Positions 1 to 6,470 of a stretch of DNA of 33,365 nt are shown one piece after another. The position numbers and the translations under genes are program-made. Within the stretch, counting starts at the first letter, position 1. Each line of letters opens with the position of its first letter. The notes beneath the pieces are model-generated. The model ran no database searches and was not told the origin of the DNA. It saw only the letters and a program-made list of their open reading frames with translations. The stretch is from Geobacter sp. (GTDB lineage Bacteria > Desulfobacterota > Desulfuromonadia > Geobacterales > Pseudopelobacteraceae). The stretch spans positions 1 to 33,365 of the forward strand of contig JANYBN010000116.1 in NCBI GenBank assembly GCA_025360785.1, in the 5' to 3' direction.

Positions 1-2
1 CC

Positions 3-203
3 CTGCGGCTGGTTGCCGACACCAAGCAGGCCAGTATCTCGATGGTGCAGCGCAAGCTGCGGATCGGCTACAACCGTGCCGCGCGTATCGTTGAAATGAT
101 GGAGAGCGAGGGAATGATCGCCCAGAGTGACGGCACCAGCAAGCCGCGCGAGATCTACATGGATGTCATCAATGCCTATCTTAATTCACAGTTGACGAGG
201 TGA
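3..203 (+). CDS. ftsK: DNA translocase FtsK, C-terminal gamma domain (partial, 5' end outside window)
   Basis: The first 66 codons, open at the left edge and ending in TGA at 201-203, encode the winged-helix gamma domain of FtsK/SpoIIIE. The segment [20 protein letters not shown], followed by a MMESEGMI stretch and SKPRE, is the family's C-terminal signature. This domain reads the polar KOPS motifs and directs the septal DNA pump towards dif, where it activates XerCD. The ATPase core and membrane domain lie to the left and are not visible. The stop codon is only 7 nt from the next ATG, so the amidase gene behind it is probably co-transcribed. I am confident of the family because this short domain is highly conserved. 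Confidence 0.93.
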   Translation: MRLVADTKQASISMVQRKLRIGYNRAARIVEMMESEGMIAQSDGTSKPREIYMDVINAYLNSQLTR

Positions 204-210
204 GAGGGAT

Positions 211-987
211 ATGACTTCAATACAGGCCGCCGCCATTCAATTTAACGTCAAGCAGGGAGATGTGGACGCCAATCTGGCCTATGTTCGCGAGGCTCTTCCG
301 CGCGTGGCCCGACAGGGAGCCAACCTGGCCGTTCTGCCGGAGATGTGGTCAAGCGGTTTTGCCTACCGTAATCTGAATGAACTGGTTCTGCGGACCGCCG
401 GGATTCTGGAGGAGCTGCTGACACTGTCACGGGAACTGAGGCTGGTGATCGTCGGCAGCATGCCGGAACCGAACGGCGACAAGGTTTTCAACACGGTCTA
501 TGTCGTCGATAACGGCACGCTGGCCGGGGTCTACCGCAAAATCCACCTCTTCTCGCTGCTGGGCGAAGATCGCGCCTTTTCCGGTGGTGATTCGTGGCTG
601 CTGGCGGATACATCAATCGGCAAGGTGGGGGTCATCATCTGTTACGACCTGCGTTTTCCCGAACTGTCGCGACGCCTGGCGGTCGAAGGTGCCGAGGTGA
701 TTTGCGTACCTGCCCAGTGGCCGAAGCCGCGCCAGGAACACTGGCGTACGCTGCTCCGGGCACGGGCGATTGAAAACCAGCTCTTCGTTGTTTCCTGCAA
801 TACCTGCGGCATGGTCGGCAAGCTGGATTTTTTCGGCATGAGTATGATCATCGATCCCAAAGGGGAAGTTTTGGCGGAAGCGGGAGAGAGTGAAGGAGAG
901 ATTATCGCGCCGCTGGACATGCAGGCGATGACAGACTGGCGGGCGCAGATTCCCTGCTTCAATGACCGCAAACCAGAGTGTTATTAA
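211..987 (+). CDS. Carbon-nitrogen hydrolase (nitrilase superfamily, Nit2/omega-amidase-like)
   Basis: A 258-residue single-domain member of the nitrilase superfamily, which hydrolyses C-N bonds through a Glu-Lys-Cys triad. The triad is visible: Glu44 in LPEMWSSGF, Lys110 in YRKIHLFS and Cys144 in IICYDLRFPE. The CYDLRFPE context and the length fit the Nit2/YafV omega-amidase branch, which deaminates alpha-ketoglutaramate or related omega-amides, better than aliphatic nitrilases. The substrate is inferred. There is no signal peptide, so the enzyme should be cytoplasmic. The ATG at 211 is preceded by a GAGAGGGA ribosome binding site and lies 7 nt after the ftsK stop, indicating co-transcription. 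A repeat element begins right after the stop codon. Confidence 0.9.
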   Translation: MTSIQAAAIQFNVKQGDVDANLAYVREALPRVARQGANLAVLPEMWSSGFAYRNLNELVLRTAGILEELLTLSRELRLVIVGSMPEPNGDKVFNTVYVVDNGTLAGVYRKIHLFSLLGEDRAFSGGDSWLLADTSIGKVGVIICYDLRFPELSRRLAVEGAEVICVPAQWPKPRQEHWRTLLRARAIENQLFVVSCNTCGMVGKLDFFGMSMIIDPKGEVLAEAGESEGEIIAPLDMQAMTDWRAQIPCFNDRKPECY

Positions 988-994
988 ACCACAT

Positions 995-1151
995 TTCACC
1001 GCAGAGGACGCAGAGTTTCGCAGAGGAACGTCAAAATCTTTGAGGGTTGAATTAAAACCTTAAATACCAACGTTTTTATGGATGAATTTTTTTAAAAGTC
1101 TTCCTGTCTTTTCTGCCTTTATCTTTCCTCTGCGTTACTTTGCGTCCTCGC
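995..1151. repeat. Imperfect inverted-repeat intergenic element ('GCAGAGGACGCAGAG' type)
   Basis: The arm at about 1000-1029 carries GCAGAGGACGCAGAG and then CGCAGAGGAAC. The arm at 1124-1151 is its near-perfect reverse complement (GAGGACGCAAAG, then CGCAGAGGAAA). They match over about 28 positions with a few mismatches and one gap, and the roughly 95 bp between them are AT-rich and non-coding. Similar arms are, from memory, common in environmental Proteobacteria as short non-autonomous repeats. The element fills almost the whole gap between two convergent genes, where it could act as a bidirectional stop or be a mobile remnant. Confidence 0.7.
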
Positions 1152-1208
1152 TTAGAAGCGCCTACTTCTGGCTGCGGTAAAGCGTTGAAGTTGGTTAAAA
1201 TCACCTTT

Positions 1209-2108
1209 TCAAACATTCAGCTTCTTCAAAAGATCCGGCCTGTGCAGCGACTTCCGCAAGGTACTCCGCATCGCCTCAACCTCTTCAAAACCTTCCGTTT
1301 TAGACATGAACCCGCTCTTATAGCGCAGTCGCAGACTTTTGCGCAGACCATCGGCAGCAGTTAGCGCCTTCTCTCCGGTTGGATCAACCTTCAGAAATTT
1401 TGAATCGTCCGGATGCTGCAGGAAATCAAAGATCGCTTCCCTGGACAATTCCATATACTCGTCGCGGTCGGCCTCCGCCAGCTGGTAGCGCGACTTACTG
1501 GAGAGCGTATGCATGATCTTCTGCAGATGGTCCATTCGCGCCATCACCATGATCGAATTAAAAATTCGCTTGTTGGTGCCGAACGAGAAAAGGGTCGTTG
1601 TCAGCACATTGCGCAGCAGCATGTCGTTGCCGCGCTGATCGGCACGGCAGACGGCGTGTGCCAGCTTCCAGGTTTTCTTATCGACGAACTCCTCAAAGCG
1701 CATCTCCCAATAGGCATGCTTCATGATAATCGCAGCAAACGAACGTATAATCTTGTAAGGAACGAAGTAGTTATGGGCAACGGCATCTGCCGCCAGATGG
1801 CAGAGGTACCCATAGGCGCACGCTCTCTGGTGATCAGTTTCCGCCTCATTTAGCAGAGTCCGGCCGATACCCCAGCGATGGCAGTTCAGCAGATAGTGGG
1901 TGTATTTCTTGCCTACCGTAATGTCGGGAGCGAGGCAGCCGTACAGAAAATCCTTGGGATGAGCCGACAGGAGCGCGGCCAGCTCCGCAGGAAGCGCCGC
2001 CAGATTGGCCAGAACCTGGGTTCCAAGCTGCATATGAATCCCGCCGCCCCAGGCAAGGGCATCGGTCGGAATGAGGATCGCCGCAATGGCGGTAATAAGA
2101 AAAAGCAT
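1209..2108 (-). CDS. Secreted zinc-dependent phospholipase C-like protein
   Basis: A 299-residue protein with a Sec signal peptide (hydrophobic residues 2-17, ending ALA) and probable cleavage just before Trp20. A free N-terminal Trp is itself a zinc ligand in Bacillus-type PLC. Further candidate ligands are visible: His25, Asp62, His71/His77, HxxxD at His104-Asp108, His112, and HxxxE at His131-Glu135. The HxxxD and HxxxE spacings match those of B. cereus PLC. The ATG at 2106-2108 is chosen because the signal peptide starts there; the longer open frame running to 2684 would overlap the uracil-DNA glycosylase gene. A weak GAAAG precedes the ATG. The likely role is hydrolysis of phospholipid head groups outside the cytoplasm; the substrate is unknown. 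Confidence 0.8.
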   Translation of the reverse strand: MLFLITAIAAILIPTDALAWGGGIHMQLGTQVLANLAALPAELAALLSAHPKDFLYGCLAPDITVGKKYTHYLLNCHRWGIGRTLLNEAETDHQRACAYGYLCHLAADAVAHNYFVPYKIIRSFAAIIMKHAYWEMRFEEFVDKKTWKLAHAVCRADQRGNDMLLRNVLTTTLFSFGTNKRIFNSIMVMARMDHLQKIMHTLSSKSRYQLAEADRDEYMELSREAIFDFLQHPDDSKFLKVDPTGEKALTAADGLRKSLRLRYKSGFMSKTEGFEEVEAMRSTLRKSLHRPDLLKKLNV

Positions 2109-2216
2109 AGGGTTCTTTCTTTTGACAGGCTCGGTGCTTGCTGGTAGATTACGAACAGTATAGTACGCCAAATCATACAACGTTGCACAGAAAATTGAAA
2201 TGCAGGAGCAGTTCCA

Positions 2217-3011
2217 GTGAACGTTCATCCCACCCGACATTCCACCCGATCCCACCTTTTTGCATCGCTTACGGCCTACCTGCAGGATCTTCAGGAAAGC
2301 GGTCTGGATGGAATTCCGGTTGAACTGACGACCCCTGCGATGACAGATATCGCACCGCAACGGAGCGTCGCTCCGAAACCGGCTACAGGGGCCGTAATGG
2401 GTGACCGGCAGAGCACGCCGGAAAAGCATGAGACTCTTGAGCAAATCAAAAAAGATCTGGGGGAATGTCAACGCTGTAAACCGGGAGCGACCAGGAAGAA
2501 CCTGGTGTTCGGGGCTGGAAATCCAAAGGCCAGACTGGTTTTTGTCGGCGAAGGGCCGGGAGCCGATGAGGATGCCCAGGGTGAACCATTTGTCGGTGAA
2601 GCAGGCATTATGTTGAATCGCATCATCGTAGCGATGGGGTTGAAGCGTGAGGATGTCTATATCTGCAACGTGGTCAAGTGCCAACCCCCGCAGAACCGGT
2701 CGCCGGAGAGCGATGAAGTCAGCCCCTGCATGCCTTTCCTGCTACGCCAGCTTGCCTCAATCAAACCCGAGGTGATTGTTGCACTCGGCACATCGACTGC
2801 CCAGACGCTGCTACAGACAAAGGCTCCGATCTCAAAGCTGCGCGGCAAGTTCCACGACTTTCACGGCATACCGCTCATGCCGACCTATCACCCGTCGGAT
2901 CTGCTCCGTACCGGCGGCAATTCCGACTCGTTCTGGAGCGTCTGGGATGACATGATCCAGGTACTGCAGCTCCTGAAGCTGCCGGTCCCGGATAAAAACA
3001 GGAAAAAGTAA
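2217..3011 (+). CDS. Uracil-DNA glycosylase, family 4 (Fe-S type)
   Basis: A 264-residue glycosylase that removes uracil from DNA at the start of base-excision repair. Motif 1 is GEGPGADEDAQGEPFVG (111-127) and motif 2 is HPSDLLR (225-231). Four cysteines (84, 87, 155, 171) have the spacing of the [4Fe-4S] ligands of thermophile UDGa. The first 65 or so residues are a low-conservation extension that includes a short YLQDLQESG helix. Translation starts at GTG 2217, set by AGGAG at 2204-2208 with an 8-nt spacer. The gene diverges from the phospholipase C-like gene across 108 bp and converges on the histidine kinase with a 35-bp gap. Confidence 0.93.
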   Translation: MNVHPTRHSTRSHLFASLTAYLQDLQESGLDGIPVELTTPAMTDIAPQRSVAPKPATGAVMGDRQSTPEKHETLEQIKKDLGECQRCKPGATRKNLVFGAGNPKARLVFVGEGPGADEDAQGEPFVGEAGIMLNRIIVAMGLKREDVYICNVVKCQPPQNRSPESDEVSPCMPFLLRQLASIKPEVIVALGTSTAQTLLQTKAPISKLRGKFHDFHGIPLMPTYHPSDLLRTGGNSDSFWSVWDDMIQVLQLLKLPVPDKNRKK

Positions 3012-3046
3012 GAGTCGTGCGATTATGGGAGGCTGGGGAAGGTTTT

Positions 3047-3844
3047 TCAGATTTGCTGCTGTACCGGGAGCGTGACTGTAAACATCGTTCCTCCGCCGCT
3101 TCTGCTTGTTACCTTTATCTCTCCCCCCATATTTTCCACCAGATTTTTTGTAACAAACAGACCCAGTCCGGTGCCTTCACCCGGTTTTTTTGTGGTGAAA
3201 TATCGTTCAAAAATCCTGTCGATTACTTCGACCGGAATTCCCGGGCCATTATCTGCAATAACAAAGCATACGTTGTCTTTTCCAACTGCTGATGTCTCGA
3301 CCAAAAGCTTGCCGCCGCCATTTTCTATGGCCTGCAGAGCATTCATGATTATATTGAGCAGAATCTGCCTAAGCAGGTTGGTATCTATCCGGATAACCGG
3401 CAGTGTGTAGTCAAGCTGCTTAAGGACAATAACTCCGCGCCTGGCAGCCTCATAGTTAAGAAAATTAAGAATGAAATCGACAGTTAGATTGAGATCCACC
3501 TCTCCGATGGTCTCATCGTGGCTGCTGAAATTGAGCAGCCCTTTGGTCAGGTGTGACAGGCGCTGCGCTTCTGAACTGATGCGGGCGATCATTTCCAGCA
3601 CAGCTTCGGGAACGCCTTCTTCACGCATGATCATCTGAGATGCAGAGATTATGACGGAGAGTGGAGCGTTCAGTTCGTGCACGACACCCGCAGAAATCTT
3701 GCCCAGTTCGGCCATTTTCTCGTTATAGGCCAACTGGCGCAGAAGATCTGAATCGATGACAGCGTCGTCACAGTGCCCGGCAGCCGATTGTTTCATTAGA
3801 TGCTCCAGATGATAACGAAGGCGCCAAAGGCCTGGCGACTTCAA
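3047..3844 (-). CDS. Soluble sensor-less histidine kinase (HisKA-HATPase)
   Basis: A 265-residue kinase consisting almost only of the transmitter: H-box AGVVHELNAPL with phospho-acceptor His56, N-box with Asn164/Asn168, G1 box DNGPGIP (198-204) and G2 box GEGTGLGL (222-229). The first 35 residues contain no transmembrane segment, PAS or GAF domain, so the signal must come from a partner or from this short N-terminus. No response regulator lies next to it, making it an orphan. Start choice is uncertain: TTG 3844 has AGGTGA upstream, while ATG 3796 (16 codons later) has GGAG 6 nt upstream. The longer form is given. Confidence 0.87.
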   Translation of the reverse strand: MKSPGLWRLRYHLEHLMKQSAAGHCDDAVIDSDLLRQLAYNEKMAELGKISAGVVHELNAPLSVIISASQMIMREEGVPEAVLEMIARISSEAQRLSHLTKGLLNFSSHDETIGEVDLNLTVDFILNFLNYEAARRGVIVLKQLDYTLPVIRIDTNLLRQILLNIIMNALQAIENGGGKLLVETSAVGKDNVCFVIADNGPGIPVEVIDRIFERYFTTKKPGEGTGLGLFVTKNLVENMGGEIKVTSRSGGGTMFTVTLPVQQQI

Positions 3845-4090
3845 GTGATATCACCTGATTTTGCAAGAATCCTACCGAACCATTATCCGCTCTTCTGTCA
3901 ATGGAGCCTGACGCAGTGAAGCGCCACCACGCGGGTATTGACACCGGATTGTTTTCTGGCGGAGTCTGTACTTGATGGTCATAATATCCACAGCCGAGCT
4001 CTCTGCCTGCCTATTGTTTGTGCACACATCTTGATTGTCTGCCCGGTTAAGGTGCATGATGATACTGAGAAGCCGAACTCCAAAAACAAC

Positions 4091-5395
4091 ATGGAGCCGG
4101 AGCAAAACCGTGAAAATTCAAACCATATAAACGGAAACGACGTCGTGCAAACAACCGACCGGCCATTGCCGGGGAATATAAATAGCGAGACCGCCCCCCT
4201 CCCCTTTCTGAAGAGTCTGTTCCCCACACCCTGCCACGACCGGGTCGTCCTGGTGGGCGGCACGGTACGTGACCTGATGCTGGGGAGGGAAAGCCGGGAC
4301 ATCGACCTGATAGCGGCGCTTTCCGATGACGAACTCACAACGCTTGGTTTCCGCCTGGTGGAGCCTGCCAGTGCAGCCGCAATCTACTTCAAGCATCACC
4401 ATGAATTTGGAAAGATCGAAGTCACCCGGATCGCCGGCATGGCGGATCTGGAGAATGACCTTATTCTGCGCGACTTCACGATCAACGCAATGGCAATGGA
4501 TCTGAACGGCTCACAGGTTGATCCTCTGAACGGAGAAGAGGATTTGAGGAGGGTAGCTCTTCGCGCCTGCAGCGATGAAACCTTCACTGGCGATCCGCTG
4601 CGGATCTTCCGCGCTTTCCGCTTTGAGGCAGATGGTTGGCGTATGACGCCTGATACTGAGGCGCTGATCAGGAGGGACGATTGGTCCGGAGCGTTCGGAG
4701 CCATGCCGGTCGAGCGTTTCAGCAGCGAGATGCTGAAGGCTCTGGCACGGAAGGTTCCGAAACGCTTCTTTCAGCTGATGATCGAGTTCAACGTCGGGGG
4801 CGAATTTCTGCCGGAAATCTTCCTTATGCCGCAGGTCCCCGCCGGGCCGCCTCAACATCACCCTGAGGGGGACCTCTTCACTCACTCCACCCAGGTGCTG
4901 CAAAGGCTTGCGGCAGTGACCGATAACCCGCTGCCCCGATTCTGCGCCTTCTTTCACGATCTCGGCAAGCTGGCAACCGCTCCAGAGCTTTACCCCAAAC
5001 ACCATGGCCATGATGATGCCGGGTTTGACCTGGCGGCAGAATTCTGCAACCGTCTCCGTCTGCCGGCAACGTACCGCAAAGGGTTGGCCTGGATCAGCCG
5101 GCTTCACGGTAAGGCCAACAAGTGGGAGGAACTGCGGGATTCGACAAAGATCGCCATGGCTGAACAGGCGCTCAAGGCAGGTATTGTTGATATATTGCCA
5201 CTGGTTTCCGCTGCCGACAAAGCGGGCGGTCTGCCGATGGCCGGGTGGAATGATGCCGTCAAGGTTGCCGGGATGAGTACGGGGGAGTTGGGGATTGAGC
5301 AGAAGAAGCTGGAAGCGATGCCTGCCGGGAACCGCTCGGCATTCATCATGCAGAAGCGGGTGGAAGTACTGAGGGTGGTTGGTTTTAGGTCATGA
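4091..5395 (+). CDS. cca: CCA tRNA nucleotidyltransferase with HD domain
   Basis: A class II nucleotidyltransferase that adds or repairs the 3' CCA of tRNA. With the start used here (434 residues), the GG-xxRD signature is at 56-61 followed by the metal-binding DxD at Asp70/Asp72, RDFTINAMAMD is at 127-137 and the DPLRIFRAFRF helix at 168-178. The C-terminal half is an HD domain (His265, His289-Asp290, HHGH around 304-307), an arrangement like the gammaproteobacterial HD-containing Cca, which also has phosphatase and phosphodiesterase activity. The start is not settled: the frame is open from TTG 3938, GTG 4052 is possible, and ATG 4091 has no clear ribosome binding site. The first 40 residues are polar and poorly conserved. 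Confidence 0.87.
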   Translation: MEPEQNRENSNHINGNDVVQTTDRPLPGNINSETAPLPFLKSLFPTPCHDRVVLVGGTVRDLMLGRESRDIDLIAALSDDELTTLGFRLVEPASAAAIYFKHHHEFGKIEVTRIAGMADLENDLILRDFTINAMAMDLNGSQVDPLNGEEDLRRVALRACSDETFTGDPLRIFRAFRFEADGWRMTPDTEALIRRDDWSGAFGAMPVERFSSEMLKALARKVPKRFFQLMIEFNVGGEFLPEIFLMPQVPAGPPQHHPEGDLFTHSTQVLQRLAAVTDNPLPRFCAFFHDLGKLATAPELYPKHHGHDDAGFDLAAEFCNRLRLPATYRKGLAWISRLHGKANKWEELRDSTKIAMAEQALKAGIVDILPLVSAADKAGGLPMAGWNDAVKVAGMSTGELGIEQKKLEAMPAGNRSAFIMQKRVEVLRVVGFRS

Positions 5396-5406
5396 TGCTT
5401 TCCGGT

Positions 5407-5817
5407 TCAGGATTTCCCTGATTCACTATTTTCGGCGTTTGCGGTACGCAGGCGGGGAATGAGTGCGGAGTCAAGCTCACTCATCCTCTCCTTTCCCAAA
5501 TCTTCCAGCGCCACGCGCATCCTGGTCGCATCCGCGATCAGCCGTGTCACATCCACCCAGAGACACGTTTCAGGCACCTGGCTCAACAGCTTGACCCCGC
5601 CATTAAACAGACTGACCGCGCCGACGTAGTTGCCGTTACGCCAATGATGCAACGCTATCGCAATCTGCAGGATCCCCTGAAAAAGGCTCCGCGCCTCCCC
5701 CTCTTCGCCGATCCAGAGATCTTCAAGCGTTTCATGGCACTCAAACCATTCTTGAGCATTAAATTGCCGCATAGCCTGGAGCAGCTGTCCCGGCGGTGTT
5801 TCATCACACCTGCGCAT
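5407..5817 (-). CDS. DUF309 family protein
   Basis: A 136-residue helical protein with the DUF309 pattern: FNAQEWFECHETLEDLW (residues 19-35), then QGILQIAIALHHWRNGNYVGA. The conserved His, Glu and Trp face a presumed pocket; the biochemical role of this family is not established, so I assign none. ATG 5817 lies 3 nt after the stop of the upstream thioesterase, and its GGAGG ribosome binding site sits just before that stop codon, so the two genes are probably translationally coupled. The stop is 11 bp from the convergent cca stop. Confidence 0.8.
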   Translation of the reverse strand: MRRCDETPPGQLLQAMRQFNAQEWFECHETLEDLWIGEEGEARSLFQGILQIAIALHHWRNGNYVGAVSLFNGGVKLLSQVPETCLWVDVTRLIADATRMRVALEDLGKERMSELDSALIPRLRTANAENSESGKS

Positions 5818-5820
5818 GGG

Positions 5821-6252
5821 TCATTTCCTCCCCGGCTCACTTTTGCTGTCTGCAGGAATGATCGGTTCCTTTTTCCGATATGCCATCCCCTGAAAAATAG
5901 CCACGATATCGCCCGCATAATCGGTGATCATGACCGAGTACGTGGCCAGCTTCGGACCCTTTGACTGCTCTGTGGCCTCCGCGTACAGCGTCCCCTTGGT
6001 GGCGGCTTTGACAAAGGAGACGCTGGTATTAATCCCCATCGCCATTGAGCCGTGAGAGTTTGAGGCGACAGCAAAGGCAAAATCGGCCAGGGTAAAAATG
6101 GCGCCGCCATGGACCGTCCGGGCTCCGTTAAAATGGAATGGTTCAATCTTCATGCTGGCTTTCGCCCGGCCGGGCCCGACATCAAGCAGCTCGATACCGG
6201 CATGACGGGCAAACAGGTCATTGGTGGAAAAAAACTTCTTCAGCTCTTGCAT
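5821..6252 (-). CDS. PaaI-family hotdog-fold thioesterase
   Basis: A 143-residue single hotdog domain of the PaaI/YdiI thioesterase group, which hydrolyses acyl- or aryl-CoA thioesters in the cytoplasm. The signature is FNGARTVHGGAIFTLADFAFA (residues 41-61, roughly), with Asn42, HGG at 48-50 and Asp57 as likely catalytic or CoA-site residues. ATG 6252 is preceded by AAGGAAG at good distance. It is the first gene of a two-gene operon with the DUF309 gene, and a candidate sigma70-type promoter lies at 6305-6350. The actual substrate cannot be told from the sequence. Confidence 0.87.
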   Translation of the reverse strand: MQELKKFFSTNDLFARHAGIELLDVGPGRAKASMKIEPFHFNGARTVHGGAIFTLADFAFAVASNSHGSMAMGINTSVSFVKAATKGTLYAEATEQSKGPKLATYSVMITDYAGDIVAIFQGMAYRKKEPIIPADSKSEPGRK

Positions 6253-6304
6253 GGTTCACTTCCTTAATAGTTCTGCAATACTTCTACATCTGACTATGTA
6301 AACG

Positions 6305-6350
6305 ATCGTATTCGGAAGATCGTGATACGTCAAATCGAAACTTCTGTCAA
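6305..6350 (-). promoter_or_regulatory. Candidate sigma70-type promoter(s) for the thioesterase/DUF309 operon
   Basis: On the minus strand there is TTGACA (6350-6345), a 17-nt spacer, then TATCAC (6327-6322). A second, overlapping possibility is TTGACG (6333-6328), 17 nt, then TACGAT (6310-6305). Both place the start of transcription 45-70 nt before the ATG. An inverted pair ACGATC/GATCGT (6302-6307 and 6318-6323) overlaps the second promoter and might be an operator. Only the pattern supports this. Confidence 0.4.
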
Positions 6351-6392
6351 AAAGTTTCCGATTTGAATTGAATAAGCATTATTGTTCCGGGG

Positions 6393-6435
6393 CAAAAACA
6401 AAAGAATACCCGCCATTTCAGCGGGTATTCTTTTG
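6393..6435 (-). terminator. Rho-independent terminator of the lipoprotein gene
   Basis: A perfect 15-bp stem (6399-6413 paired with 6421-6435) encloses a 7-nt loop. On the minus strand it is followed by five Ts (6398-6394). It lies 36 nt after the stop codon of the lipoprotein gene ending at 6471. The plus-strand side has no T run beyond the stem, so it is directional. Confidence 0.85.
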
Positions 6436-6470
6436 TACGCAACCTATCGTGTGCTTCTGAACCTTGTACC

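Noticed and set aside
2109-2684. An N-terminal extension of the phospholipase C-like frame
   Set aside because: It overlaps the uracil-DNA glycosylase gene on the other strand, and the signal peptide begins at 2108.
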